Positions 25,309 to 33,403 of a stretch of 64,000 nucleotides of DNA are shown piece by piece. The stretch is from positions 3,095,205 through 3,159,204 of the forward strand of contig CP098402.1 in assembly GCA_025916675.1 (NCBI GenBank). The letters run 5' to 3'. The translations under genes and the position numbers were made by a program. Positions within the stretch are counted from its first letter, which is position 1; every line of letters begins with the position of its first letter. The notes under the pieces were generated by a model. The model did no database searches and was not told the DNA's origin. It worked only from the letters and a program-made list of their open reading frames with translations. Source of the stretch: Phycisphaera sp. Lineage in GTDB: Bacteria > Planctomycetota > Phycisphaerae > Phycisphaerales > UBA1924.

Positions 25309-26145
25309 ATGGCCAAGCTGTTTTACTCGATGGAAGAGACCACCCAGAAGCTCGGCAAGAGCGAAGAAGAGGTCATGGAGCTGGTCGATTCCAACCGGCT
25401 GAGCAAGTTCGTCGACGGCGACAAGCTCATCTTCAAGGTCGACCAGGTCGACATGCTCGCCGACGGCGGCGAGGGCGACGATGACGAGCTGCCCGGCTTC
25501 GCCGACGATTCGGGCCTTACCTCGGGCATCGGCTTAGAAGACTCCGACGACTCGGCCATCGGCTTTGCCGATGACGACAGCGCCGACATCGGCTCGGGCG
25601 AGGCTAAGGAGCAGACCGGCATCAGCATCTTCGATGCCGACGAGGTCGAAGAGGCCGACGCCGCCGCCCAAACCCAGATGTCCGCCGCCCCCAACTTCGG
25701 CATGGACACCGCCGCCGACCCCGCCGCCTCGGGCAGCGGCCTGCTGGACATGACCCGCGAGGCCGACGACACCTCGCTGGGTGCCGACCTGCTCGAAGAC
25801 TTCGGCATGGGCGACGGCGAGGGCTCGACCGTGGGCGAGGGTGTCGGCGCGGGCGGGGGCGCTCTGTTCGAGGACGCCGGCACGACCGCCAGCCAGCCGA
25901 CCGCGGTCGTCTACGCCGAGGAGTCGCTCTCCCCGGGGGCGTCGATGGCCACGATGTTCGCCTGCTTCGGGTTGTTCCTGGTCATGGCCTTCGCGTTCGC
26001 CCTGATCGTCTCGATCACCACGGGCGCGGGCGTCATCATGGACCTCATCGACGGCCTCAGCATCGCCATCCTGGCCGGTGCCATGGCCGGTGTGGTGCTC
26101 GTCCTGGCCATCATCGGCGGCCTCATCGGCAAGATGACCAGTTGA
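25309..26145 (+). CDS. HTH-excisionase-like acidic membrane protein, function unknown
   Basis: A 278-residue protein with three parts. Residues 5-50 (YSMEETTQKLGKSEEEVMELV and on to FKVDQVDML) read like a MerR/excisionase-type helix-turn-helix. Residues 52-205 are a low-complexity, strongly acidic and Gly-rich linker with repeated SxIGFADDDS-like units. Residues 212-275 form two membrane helices (ATMFACFGLFLVMAFAFALIV and LAGAMAGVVLVLAIIGGLIG). A DNA-binding-like head anchored to the membrane by its tail is unusual, although such heads can bind proteins instead. A GGCTCC/GGAGCC hairpin (25226-25241) lies in its leader. A terminator follows at 26171. Confidence 0.65.
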   Translation: MAKLFYSMEETTQKLGKSEEEVMELVDSNRLSKFVDGDKLIFKVDQVDMLADGGEGDDDELPGFADDSGLTSGIGLEDSDDSAIGFADDDSADIGSGEAKEQTGISIFDADEVEEADAAAQTQMSAAPNFGMDTAADPAASGSGLLDMTREADDTSLGADLLEDFGMGDGEGSTVGEGVGAGGGALFEDAGTTASQPTAVVYAEESLSPGASMATMFACFGLFLVMAFAFALIVSITTGAGVIMDLIDGLSIAILAGAMAGVVLVLAIIGGLIGKMTS

Positions 26146-26170
26146 TCCGCCCATCCAAACCGACCACCAG

Positions 26171-26195
26171 CGGCCCCAGATGGGGCCGTTTCTCT
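26171..26195 (+). terminator. Intrinsic terminator after the HTH/membrane protein gene
   Basis: The arms CGGCCCC (26171-26177) and GGGGCCG (26182-26188) form a perfect 7-bp stem around AGAT and are followed by TTTCTCTT. It lies 25 bp past the stop codon. Confidence 0.8.
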
Positions 26196-26539
26196 TGCGC
26201 CACCCCTGTTGCGACCGCTGTGGACAACGTGTTATTAGCGCTCGGGTGCGGTCTGCCGCCGCGCGGGGCCATCCAAGCTACCGACCGCGCCCGCCAATCG
26301 CCAGCCCACCAGAGCGCTTTGCGACAGCCAAACGCTCCGTATCTACACGATGCAAGTCGCATATTCCAATGTGTTTATGGGTCGAACGGGCCGTTCTGTC
26401 CACAAGGCGACAGCCGTAACGAGTACGACGATTACTTTCTATATACATAAGGGAGAAGAAGAGGGGGTCGGGTGTCCGGCAAGCCGGTTGCCCGGCCATG
26501 TGGATAACTCGTTGGTGGATTGGGGGCCTCTGGCACACC
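26196..26539. other. Gene-free spacer with DnaA-box-like sites (possible origin)
   Basis: This 344-bp stretch has no credible gene. It contains TGTGGACAA (26219-26227) and TGTGGATAA (26499-26507), the complements of TTGTCCACA and the consensus DnaA box TTATCCACA, plus the near match CTGTCCACA (26396-26404). Between them is the AT-rich run 26430-26450 (ATTACTTTCTATATACAT), rare in this GC-rich region. This is the composition of a small replication origin, but dnaA is not in the window and the nearest replication gene, dnaN, is 21 kb away. It could also be just a spacer with chance matches. Confidence 0.35.
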
Positions 26540-27409
26540 TCAGCAAGCCCCCTGGCACGAGGGGCACCATACGGTGGTCCGGCTAGCCAGCACTCCACTC
26601 TCCAATGCCTGCCCACACGTGAGGCATGGCTGGCCCCCACGCCCGTACACCGCGTGCCGGAGTTGGAACGCCCCGGCTTGCCCATCGGCGGCCCGGTAGT
26701 CCCGCAGCGTCGACCCACCGGCCTCTACCGCCAACGCGAGCAGATCACCGAGAACCTTGCCGAGCTTGTGTGCCCGGGTAGCCGGAATCTCGCAAGCCAA
26801 TTCTGCCGGGTGGATGCCCGCCCGGTACAGAGCCTCGTCGGCGTAGATATTGCCCACGCCCGCCAGCAGCCGCTGGTCGAGCAGGGCCGCCTTGATTGGC
26901 CGGCGTACCTTTGCCAGGAGCCCGCCCAGTTCGCCCGGCGGCAGGGAGAGGGCATCGGGCCCGAGCCCACGCCAGGGAGGCAGCTCGTCTCGGCTCTGAG
27001 CCAGCCAGAGCCCGCCGAAGCGTCGCGGATCGCGGAAGATGAGCCTTGAGCGGTCGTCCAGCCGCCATGTCGCGTGGACGTGGTCGGTAGGCAGCCGCCG
27101 GCCGGCGGCTGCCCACAGGAGCTGGCCGCTCATGCCCAGGTGGACGCCCAGCGCCCGCCCATCGCCGGCGAGGATGGCCAGCAGCTTGCCCCGCCGGTCG
27201 ATCCGCCCGATCGTGGCGTCCGCCAGCAACTGGGCCGCCCTGAGGTGGGTGGGCCGAACAGCCAACCTCTGGCGAGCGAACCCTCCGGGCGGGTCTGCCG
27301 GCCCCACGGCCACGTCTCGCCTGTGCAGCGTGGCCCCCACCACACGCCGGCCCAGCAGCCTGGGCTCGAGCGTGCGTCGCAGGTGCTCAACCTCGGGCAA
27401 CTCGGGCAC
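26540..27409 (-). CDS. mutM: Formamidopyrimidine-DNA glycosylase
   Basis: Removes oxidised purines such as 8-oxoguanine and nicks the abasic site. The 289 residues begin PELPEVEHLRRTL, with the catalytic N-terminal Pro and Glu. Other hallmarks are RRGKLLAI (the lesion-site Lys), HLGMSGQL, FRDPRRFG, the helix-two-turn-helix AGVGNIYADEALYRAGIHP, and the C-terminal zinc finger CLTC...CPSC containing the arginine of the ASRTTVWC segment. The three C-terminal residues extend past the last Cys. It belongs to the Fpg type (QxxxAxR-zinc finger present), not endonuclease VIII (PEGPE start absent). Confidence 0.94.
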   Translation of the reverse strand: MPELPEVEHLRRTLEPRLLGRRVVGATLHRRDVAVGPADPPGGFARQRLAVRPTHLRAAQLLADATIGRIDRRGKLLAILAGDGRALGVHLGMSGQLLWAAAGRRLPTDHVHATWRLDDRSRLIFRDPRRFGGLWLAQSRDELPPWRGLGPDALSLPPGELGGLLAKVRRPIKAALLDQRLLAGVGNIYADEALYRAGIHPAELACEIPATRAHKLGKVLGDLLALAVEAGGSTLRDYRAADGQAGAFQLRHAVYGRGGQPCLTCGQALESGVLASRTTVWCPSCQGAC

Positions 27410-27512
27410 GGAATCAGGGTATCAGGATCGCCACCAAGGCGGTCGAGAGTGGCCGGCGGGTGTACCCTCGCCCTGCCCGCGCCGATTGCCGCTGGTCCCG
27501 AAGGAACGCTTG

Positions 27513-28106
27513 ATGGAACGTCCGGCATTCGAAGCCATGGCCCTGGAACACCTCGATTCGGTGTACCGCCTGGCGTACCACCTGACGCGCAGCCCCGAGC
27601 GGGCCGACGAGCTGGTGCAGAACGTCTACCTGCGGGCCCTCAAGAGCGAGACCTGGACCAGGTTCGAGGAGCGCGGTGGCGGCATGCGGGCCTGGCTGTT
27701 CACCATCGCCCACAACGCGTTTTATTCGGACCTGAAAAAAGAAGGCCGCCGGCCCACCCCGGTCGGCGAGTTCTACGAGGAATCCGACGGCGAGCTGACC
27801 CCGGGCGAGGCCTCGCCCGCCTGGGATCGCGCCAGCTTCGACTGGGACCAGGTCGACGACGCCCTGAAAGACGCCATCGAGCAGCTCAAGCCCGAATTCC
27901 GGGAGATCCTCTTGCTGTGGGGGGTCGAGGGCCTGAAGTACCGCGAGATCGCCGAGATCCTGGAGGTGCCCATCGGCACGGTCATGTCCCGGTTGCACCG
28001 GGCACGCAAGCTGGTGGCCGAGGCCTTATCGGCCGACACGGACGCCGCAGAAAGACTTGGAATCAATCGACTTTCCGGGGATGAAAACAGGCAAGACGAC
28101 AGTTGA
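27513..28106 (+). CDS. ECF-type RNA polymerase sigma factor
   Basis: A 197-residue extracytoplasmic-function-type sigma factor. Region 2 is visible in ALEHLDSVYRLAYHLTRSPERADELVQNVYLRAL (promoter -10 recognition) and region 4 in IEQLKPEFREILLLWGVEGLKYREIAEILEVPIGTVMSRLHRARK (-35 recognition). An acidic linker and a short C-terminal tail complete it. Start ATG 27513 follows AAGGA. A protein with a membrane span and an ASD-like N-terminus is encoded 109 bp downstream and is the likely anti-sigma factor. Target promoters are unknown. Confidence 0.92.
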   Translation: MERPAFEAMALEHLDSVYRLAYHLTRSPERADELVQNVYLRALKSETWTRFEERGGGMRAWLFTIAHNAFYSDLKKEGRRPTPVGEFYEESDGELTPGEASPAWDRASFDWDQVDDALKDAIEQLKPEFREILLLWGVEGLKYREIAEILEVPIGTVMSRLHRARKLVAEALSADTDAAERLGINRLSGDENRQDDS

Positions 28107-28126
28107 ACAGTGCGAGCAGCCCCCAT

Positions 28127-28144
28127 GGTGTCTGGGGAGACACC
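28127..28144 (+). promoter_or_regulatory. GGGG-loop hairpin between sigma and anti-sigma genes
   Basis: The arms GGTGTCT (28127-28133) and AGACACC (28138-28144) pair perfectly over 7 bp around GGGG. There is no T-run after it. It lies in the 109-bp spacer and might tune the ratio of sigma to anti-sigma expression or be incidental. Confidence 0.35.
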
Positions 28145-28215
28145 TACCGGGCCTGCCAGAAACCATCTCGGACCCTCGATCCCGCCGGCCCGTCAGCAGT
28201 TTTGGAGCGGCACGC

Positions 28216-29181
28216 ATGAGCGACCACAGCATCGGACCCGACCGCCACGGCCCCGACGACAACCTCGGAGACTCCCTCGATTACGCCGCGCTCGGTCGGC
28301 TTGTTCGCCTGGCCGCCGATGGCGAGTTGTCGGCCGAAGAGGCCGCCGCCTACGCCAGCGCCAAGGCCGCCCGTCCCGAGCTCGACAAGCACGAGCAGGC
28401 CGAGCGCCAGCTCCGCGTGGCCGTTGGTCGTTGCATGAGCAGCGATGATGCGGCGTGCCCGCAAGCCGTGCGTGATCGCATCGAGGCGTTGACCGCCGAC
28501 ATCCGAACCACCGGCGGCGACCGCCCCGTGCTCAAGCTCAATCCCACGCGGGCGGATAAGCCGTCCCGCCCAGCCGAACGATTTTCGACGTGGCAGCGCG
28601 TGGGCGCCCTCGCCGCGGCGATTGTGATCATCGTGGCCGTGTCGGCATACTTCAAGCAGGCTGGCCCCGCGCAGACCGGCGGGGGTGGTATCGCCCTGGC
28701 CGATGGACCCCCAAGTGGCATCCAACTCGCTGGCTTCATGACCGGTGAGCACTCTCGCTGCGCGAGACACCCCACCAGCATCCGCAAGTTCACCGAGAGC
28801 GACCTCGACAAGGTCCCCGAGGCCTTCCGCGACGTGCTGGGCAACGGATTCACGACGCAGGACATCCTGTTCAGCGACGCGAACTTCGTCGCCGCGGGCA
28901 AGTGCAAGGTGCCCGGCGAGGGCCCCTCGATCCACCTCATGTTCGAGACGGTGAATCCGCAGAGCGAGCCGGTCGAGGTCAGCCTCTACATCCAGCGCTG
29001 CGGCGACAAGCGCTTCGAGGAAGGCAAGGCTTACACCGTCGGCGCCGAGGCTACCGACGGCAGCAGCATCATCGGCTGGCGCCACGACGGCCTGGTGTAC
29101 TACCTCGTCACGTCCTCGCCCGACACCACGCTCGAGTACGCCACCAAGCTCAAGGCGCCAGCGCTCGCCGGCGCGATCTGA
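28216..29181 (+). CDS. Probable membrane anti-sigma factor
   Basis: A 321-residue protein. The N-terminal cytosolic part (LGRLVRLAADGELSAEEAAAY) resembles the anti-sigma domain seen in planctomycete and proteobacterial ECF partners. A single membrane span follows at about residues 133-150 (VGALAAAIVIIVAVSAYF). The rest (160-321) is an extracytoplasmic domain with three cysteines (SRCARHP, GKCKVPG, QRCGDK). No HxxxCxxC zinc motif is seen, so it is not a ZAS-type anti-sigma. It lies directly after the sigma gene. Its stop codon abuts that of convergent gatA with no spacer. Confidence 0.7.
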   Translation: MSDHSIGPDRHGPDDNLGDSLDYAALGRLVRLAADGELSAEEAAAYASAKAARPELDKHEQAERQLRVAVGRCMSSDDAACPQAVRDRIEALTADIRTTGGDRPVLKLNPTRADKPSRPAERFSTWQRVGALAAAIVIIVAVSAYFKQAGPAQTGGGGIALADGPPSGIQLAGFMTGEHSRCARHPTSIRKFTESDLDKVPEAFRDVLGNGFTTQDILFSDANFVAAGKCKVPGEGPSIHLMFETVNPQSEPVEVSLYIQRCGDKRFEEGKAYTVGAEATDGSSIIGWRHDGLVYYLVTSSPDTTLEYATKLKAPALAGAI

Positions 29182-30675
29182 TTACCCCGAAGTTTGAAGA
29201 GCGATCGGGCTCTGGGCATCGAATCCCAGCCCGCGTTCGAGTGCGCGCGCCAGTTGCAGCAGCCCCGCCTCATCGAACGCCCGTCCGACGAGCTGCACAC
29301 CGATGGGCAGCTCCACGCCATCGACCTCGACCAGCCCCGCCGGCACGCTGACGGCCGGCAGCCCGGCGAGGTTCGCGCCCACCGTGAACGCGTCTTCCAG
29401 GTACATCGACATCGGATCACCCAGCTTCTCTCCCAGTGCGAAGGCGGGCGACGGCGTCGTCGGCATGAGCACTGCGCGAGCCCCGCTGGCGAAGATCGCG
29501 TCGAAGTCGTTCTTGATCAGCCGCCGCGTGCGCTGGGCTTTGCCGTAGTACTGGTCGTAATAGCCGCTGCTGAGCGCGTGCGTGCCCAGCAGGATGCGCC
29601 GCTTGACCTCGGCCCCGAATGCCTCGCTGCGCGAGCGCACGTACAGGTCTTCGAGCCCCTCGCCCGCTCGCAACTCGGCGCGCCTGCCATATCGCACGCC
29701 GTCGTACCGCGCCAGATTGCTCGACGCCTCGGCCGGCGCGATCAGGTAATACGCCGCGACGCCGTACCGCGTGTGTGGCAGCGCGCCCTCAGCAATACCA
29801 ACGCCAGCGTTGCCCAGCACCCTCGCCGCGCGCTCCAGTGCCCGGTCTATCCCGGCATGGATCGCGCCCTGCGGACGTACCACGGCAACGCGCTCGCCGT
29901 CGGCATCTTCATCGAGCAAGGCGGAAAAATCCTCAACGGCACGCGGGGCGCTCGTCGCGTCATGCGCATCATGCCCGGCGATGACCGACAGCGCCGCTGC
30001 GGCATCTTCCACCGTGTGCGTCAGCGTGCCGATCTGATCCAAGCTGCTGGCGAACGCGACCAACCCATACCGCGACACCCGCCCGTACGTCGGCTTGAGC
30101 CCCACCAGCCCGCACATGGCCGCGGGCTGGCGCACCGAGCCGCCCGTGTCGCTGCCCAGTGCCAGGCCCACCACGCCCGCGGCCACCGCCGCCGCGCTCC
30201 CGCTGCTGCTGCCGCCGGGCGTGCGTTGCACATCCCAAGGGTTGCGTGTGGCACCGAAGGCCGAGTGCTCGCCGCTGCCGCCCATGGCGAACTCGTCCAG
30301 GTTGGCCTTGGCGATGACGACCGCCCCGGCGTCGAGCAGATTTTGAACAGCCGTCGCGGTGTACGGGCTGTGGTAGCCCTCGAGCATCCGGCTTGCGCAC
30401 GTGGTCCGGCCCGGATAGGCATCTTGGCCCAGGCAGATGTTGTCCTTGATGACCACCGGCACGCCCGCGAGCGGGCCGAGGGCCTCGCCGGCCGCCCGCT
30501 TCTCGTCCACGATCCCGGCTCGTGCCATCGCGCCATCGTGGAAAACATCCACGAACGCGTTCAGTTCGGGCTGCACGCGATCGACACGCGCCAGGGCCCC
30601 CGCGACCGCTTCGCGGGCCGAACATTCACCGGCGGCGATCCGCCTGGCTATCTCGATCATGCCCGGCTGGGCCAT
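29182..30675 (-). CDS. gatA: Glutamyl-tRNA(Gln) amidotransferase subunit A
   Basis: Hydrolyses glutamine and feeds ammonia to GatB, which amidates Glu-tRNA(Gln) (and Asp-tRNA(Asn)). The 497 residues have the amidase-signature catalytic set: the lysine in VVIKDNICL, the cis-serine in TPGGSSSGSAAAVAAG and the nucleophilic serine in GSDTGGSVRQPAA, plus GLKPTYGRVSRYGLVAFASSLDQIG. The start at 30675 was chosen over upstream in-frame starts because the conserved sequence starts at once. No gatB or gatC gene is adjacent, so the subunits are encoded apart. Confidence 0.95.
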   Translation of the reverse strand: MAQPGMIEIARRIAAGECSAREAVAGALARVDRVQPELNAFVDVFHDGAMARAGIVDEKRAAGEALGPLAGVPVVIKDNICLGQDAYPGRTTCASRMLEGYHSPYTATAVQNLLDAGAVVIAKANLDEFAMGGSGEHSAFGATRNPWDVQRTPGGSSSGSAAAVAAGVVGLALGSDTGGSVRQPAAMCGLVGLKPTYGRVSRYGLVAFASSLDQIGTLTHTVEDAAAALSVIAGHDAHDATSAPRAVEDFSALLDEDADGERVAVVRPQGAIHAGIDRALERAARVLGNAGVGIAEGALPHTRYGVAAYYLIAPAEASSNLARYDGVRYGRRAELRAGEGLEDLYVRSRSEAFGAEVKRRILLGTHALSSGYYDQYYGKAQRTRRLIKNDFDAIFASGARAVLMPTTPSPAFALGEKLGDPMSMYLEDAFTVGANLAGLPAVSVPAGLVEVDGVELPIGVQLVGRAFDEAGLLQLARALERGLGFDAQSPIALQTSG

Positions 30676-30836
30676 CGGTCGATGCTCCGTTTGGTCCAAA
30701 CAGGCCAACCGAGCAAACCAGCCCGGCCCGGCCAACGAATAGAGATGCGAGGCTAGGCCGCAAACGCCCGGCTGCCGAAGTGAGTATCCCCCGGCGACCA
30801 ACGACGCTCGCCGCGACTCGAGCCAAAGGTCCCAGC

Positions 30837-31757
30837 ATGCCCACCAGCCATCTGAGAGACGATCGGTTCGCCGGCGCGTTCACCGCGATCATCACGCCCT
30901 TCACCGCCGACGGCAAGGCCATCGACACCGACCGCCTCGATGCCCAGATCGCCCGCCAGGCCGACAATGGAATCGCGGGCATCGTCGTGGCCAGCACCAC
31001 CGGCGAGAGTCCGACCCTCAGCGAGGCCGAGTTCCGCACGCTGGTCCGCCACGCCGTCGAGATGGGCAAGGCCCACGATCTGGTGGTTGTCGCCGGCGCG
31101 GGCAGCAACAGCACGGCCCATGCCGTCGAGCTGCAACGCATCGCGATGTCGCTGGGCGCCGACGCCGGGCTGAGCGTGAACCCCTGCTACAACAAGCCAA
31201 CGCAGGAAGGCCTCTATGCCCACTTCGCCACGATCGCCGAGAGCGTGGAGCTGCCCATCATTCTCGGCAACGACCCGGGGCGCACGGGCGTGGCGCTCGG
31301 TGCCGCGACCGTCGAACGGCTGTACGAGAGTCCTTGGGTTGTGAGCATCAATGAGGCCACCGGCAGCACCGACAGTGCCAGCGACATCCTGGCCCGCTGC
31401 CCGGGCATCGCCCTGCTGAGCGGCGACGACAATACGACGCTGCCCTTCATGGCCCTGGGCGGGGCGGGCTGCGTCTCGGTGGTTAGCAACATCGCGCCCC
31501 AACGCACGGCCGCCCTGTGCCAGGCCATGCTCGACGCCGACCTGCCCACCGCGCGCGAGCACCACGCCGCCTTGTTCGAGCTGGCCCGCGCGATGGTCCT
31601 CGAGACCAACCCCATCTGCGTCAAGGCGGCGATGGCGATGATGCACCTGGACAGCGGCCAGCTCCGCCTGCCCATGACCCAGCCCACCGAGGCGACCAAG
31701 CGCGCCATCCACCAGGCCCTCGAACGCGCCAACCTGCTCGAAGCGGCGGCGTGCTGA
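30837..31757 (+). CDS. DapA-family protein lacking the Schiff-base lysine
   Basis: By overall sequence this is 4-hydroxy-tetrahydrodipicolinate synthase (lysine and diaminopimelate pathway): ASTTGESPTLSEAEF (52-66), NPCYNKPTQEGLYAHF (115-130), DPGRTG (146-151), LSGDDNTTLPFMALGGAGCVSVVSN and ETNPICVKAA. However, the usual IKEATG has become INEATG: Asn172 (codon AAT at 31350-31352) replaces the lysine that forms the Schiff base with pyruvate. The usual YNVPxR has become GNDPGR: Gly144 replaces a catalytic tyrosine. The Thr pair, the other Tyr and Arg are kept. The fold should be intact. It may be a slow or changed enzyme, a regulator, or the product of a duplicated gene. Its neighbours (gatA, a flavodoxin gene) give no clue. 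Confidence 0.85.
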   Translation: MPTSHLRDDRFAGAFTAIITPFTADGKAIDTDRLDAQIARQADNGIAGIVVASTTGESPTLSEAEFRTLVRHAVEMGKAHDLVVVAGAGSNSTAHAVELQRIAMSLGADAGLSVNPCYNKPTQEGLYAHFATIAESVELPIILGNDPGRTGVALGAATVERLYESPWVVSINEATGSTDSASDILARCPGIALLSGDDNTTLPFMALGGAGCVSVVSNIAPQRTAALCQAMLDADLPTAREHHAALFELARAMVLETNPICVKAAMAMMHLDSGQLRLPMTQPTEATKRAIHQALERANLLEAAAC

Positions 31758-31761
31758 AGCA

Positions 31762-32493
31762 CTAGCGATACTCGGGATTCTCGAACCCGAACCGCTCCCC
31801 ATCCTTCCACTTGTTACGCTGGTTGCCGAAAGCGGGGATGCCGCCGGCGTCCTTGAGCATGCGCGCGAAGTGCAGGAGGTTCCACGTCATGATCGTGGTG
31901 TTGCGGTTGGTGAAGTCGTTGTCGGGACCGTGCGAATCGTCGTCCAGGTAGCTCGGGCCCGGGCCGGCCTCGCCGATCCAGCCGGCGTCGGCCTGCGGCG
32001 GGATGGTAAAGCCCACGTGCCCGAGCGAATAAAGGATGTTCATCGCGCAGTGCTTGATGCCGTCCTCGTTGCCCGTGATGATGCACCCGCCCACGCGGCC
32101 GTAGAAGTCCGACTGGCCTTGGTTGTTGAGATCCCCCGAGTTGCTGTACAGCCGCTCGATGATGCGCGTGCACACCGAACTCTTCTCGCCAAGCCAGATG
32201 GGCGTGCCGATGACCAGGATCTGCGCCGCCATCACCTTCTTGTGCAACGCCGGCCAGTCGTCGGTGTCGAAGCCCGCTTCGGTCATGTCGGGCTGCACGC
32301 CCGGCGGGATGTCGTGGTCGACGGCGCGGACGGTGTCGATCGTCACGCCCACCTTTTCCATGATCGCGATCGAGCGATCCATGAGCCCCTGCGTGTGGCT
32401 CATATTGGGAGACCTCTTCAGCGTGCAGTTGATGAACACCGCTCGCAGGTCGTCGTACTTCGCCGGGGCCCGCTCGCTCAGTTTCTCGGCCAT
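31762..32493 (-). CDS. Flavodoxin-fold NAD(P)H-dependent oxidoreductase
   Basis: A 243-residue protein of the NADPH-dependent FMN reductase/flavodoxin-like group. RAVFINCTLKRSPNMSHTQGLMD is the N-terminal beta strand and phosphate-binding loop, AAQILVIGTPIWLGEKSSVCTRIIERL is the conserved GxPxWxxxxS flavin-binding region, and GGCIITGNEDGIKHCAMNI follows. Substrate unknown. ATG 32493 has a perfect AAAGGAGG ribosome site. Its stop lies 5 bp from convergent dapA-like gene. It may be single-gene transcribed; the region upstream holds a terminator for the next gene to the right. Confidence 0.85.
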   Translation of the reverse strand: MAEKLSERAPAKYDDLRAVFINCTLKRSPNMSHTQGLMDRSIAIMEKVGVTIDTVRAVDHDIPPGVQPDMTEAGFDTDDWPALHKKVMAAQILVIGTPIWLGEKSSVCTRIIERLYSNSGDLNNQGQSDFYGRVGGCIITGNEDGIKHCAMNILYSLGHVGFTIPPQADAGWIGEAGPGPSYLDDDSHGPDNDFTNRNTTIMTWNLLHFARMLKDAGGIPAFGNQRNKWKDGERFGFENPEYR

Positions 32494-32557
32494 CGTGTGC
32501 CTCCTTTGGTCGTGGTCACTCTACCCGTGCGAATCGGGTTGGCCCTGTAGAAGCACG

Positions 32558-32582
32558 AAAAAACCGCGGCCATTCCCGCGGT
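32558..32582 (-). terminator. Intrinsic terminator of the pseudopilin cluster (minus strand)
   Basis: Read on the minus strand, ACCGCGG and CCGCGGT arms (32576-32582 and 32563-32569) pair over 7 bp around a 6-base loop and are followed by TTTTTT. It ends the transcript that runs from 34717 to 32609. Confidence 0.8.
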
Positions 32583-32608
32583 GTGGGTCGATCTCGATGA
32601 AAAGGTGT

Positions 32609-33403
32609 TCAGCCACCGCCGGGGCTGCGAAGAAACCGGGTCATGTCACGCATGAGCAGCTCGCCTCGGCGGCGTTCCAGCGGGCTGGCGTGCTGGCCGA
32701 TGTTGTTGTTCATCACGTCGAACACGCGGCCCACGATGCGTGACGGCGGGCCGCCACCCTCGGCGATGGCCTGCTCGTCGCGCTGGGCGTTGCGGCGCGC
32801 GCGTTCGAGGCGCTCCTCGGGAGAGCGATCACGCACGTCGCCGCCCATCATCTCCAGCGTGGTCTCGAACTGCACGAACGCGTCGGCCAGGTACTCGTCG
32901 CGCTCCTCGAGCGGCACGGTCTGGTACTCGACGGCCATCGAATCCCACAGCTCGATCGCCAGGCGGCTGGCGTTTTCTTCGAGCTGGTCACGGGCCTTGC
33001 CGCGGATCGACCCGGCGAACGCCGCCAGCATGAGCGAATCGCTCGAGTTCATGCTTTCCATCCGCTGGATGAGCATGCCGACCAGTTCGAGGCGGCGCTC
33101 CAGCGGGAGCTGGTTGAATTCGTCCTGGAGGAGCGTGAAGCTCATCAGCGTGTCGATGCGCCCGTTCTCGTAGTCGGGCACGGGCATCGGCCGGAACATG
33201 AAGTAGGCCGCCACGCCGGCGATGACGACGAGGGCCGTGGCGAAGGGCCAGCCCCGGCGCGACCAGCGACGCCAGTTGTCGCCGTTGCGCAGGGTGTTGC
33301 GCTCGAAGTCGGCGATGCTCTCACGCATCGCGCGGATGTTGGGGCGGCGGCCATCGAGGCGGCCGAGCGTCTTCAGCATGTCGTCGTGCACGTTGTTGCT
33401 CAT
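32609..33403 (-). CDS. Single-span membrane protein next to a pseudopilin, function unknown
   Basis: A 264-residue protein I do not recognise. A basic cytosolic part of about 50 residues precedes one membrane helix (PFATALVVIAGVAAYFMF, 53-70). The remainder is charged and helical, with ExxLxRxRR-like heptads, and ends in MTRFLRSPGGG. It is translated from an ATG that overlaps the stop of the pseudopilin gene by ATGA, so the two products are probably made together and may interact at the inner membrane. Confidence 0.65.
   Translation of the reverse strand: MSNNVHDDMLKTLGRLDGRRPNIRAMRESIADFERNTLRNGDNWRRWSRRGWPFATALVVIAGVAAYFMFRPMPVPDYENGRIDTLMSFTLLQDEFNQLPLERRLELVGMLIQRMESMNSSDSLMLAAFAGSIRGKARDQLEENASRLAIELWDSMAVEYQTVPLEERDEYLADAFVQFETTLEMMGGDVRDRSPEERLERARRNAQRDEQAIAEGGGPPSRIVGRVFDVMNNNIGQHASPLERRRGELLMRDMTRFLRSPGGG

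Noticed and set aside
26380-26395. GGGTCGAACGGG stretch resembling a tRNA T-arm
   Set aside because: No acceptor stem, D-arm or anticodon arm can be drawn around it.
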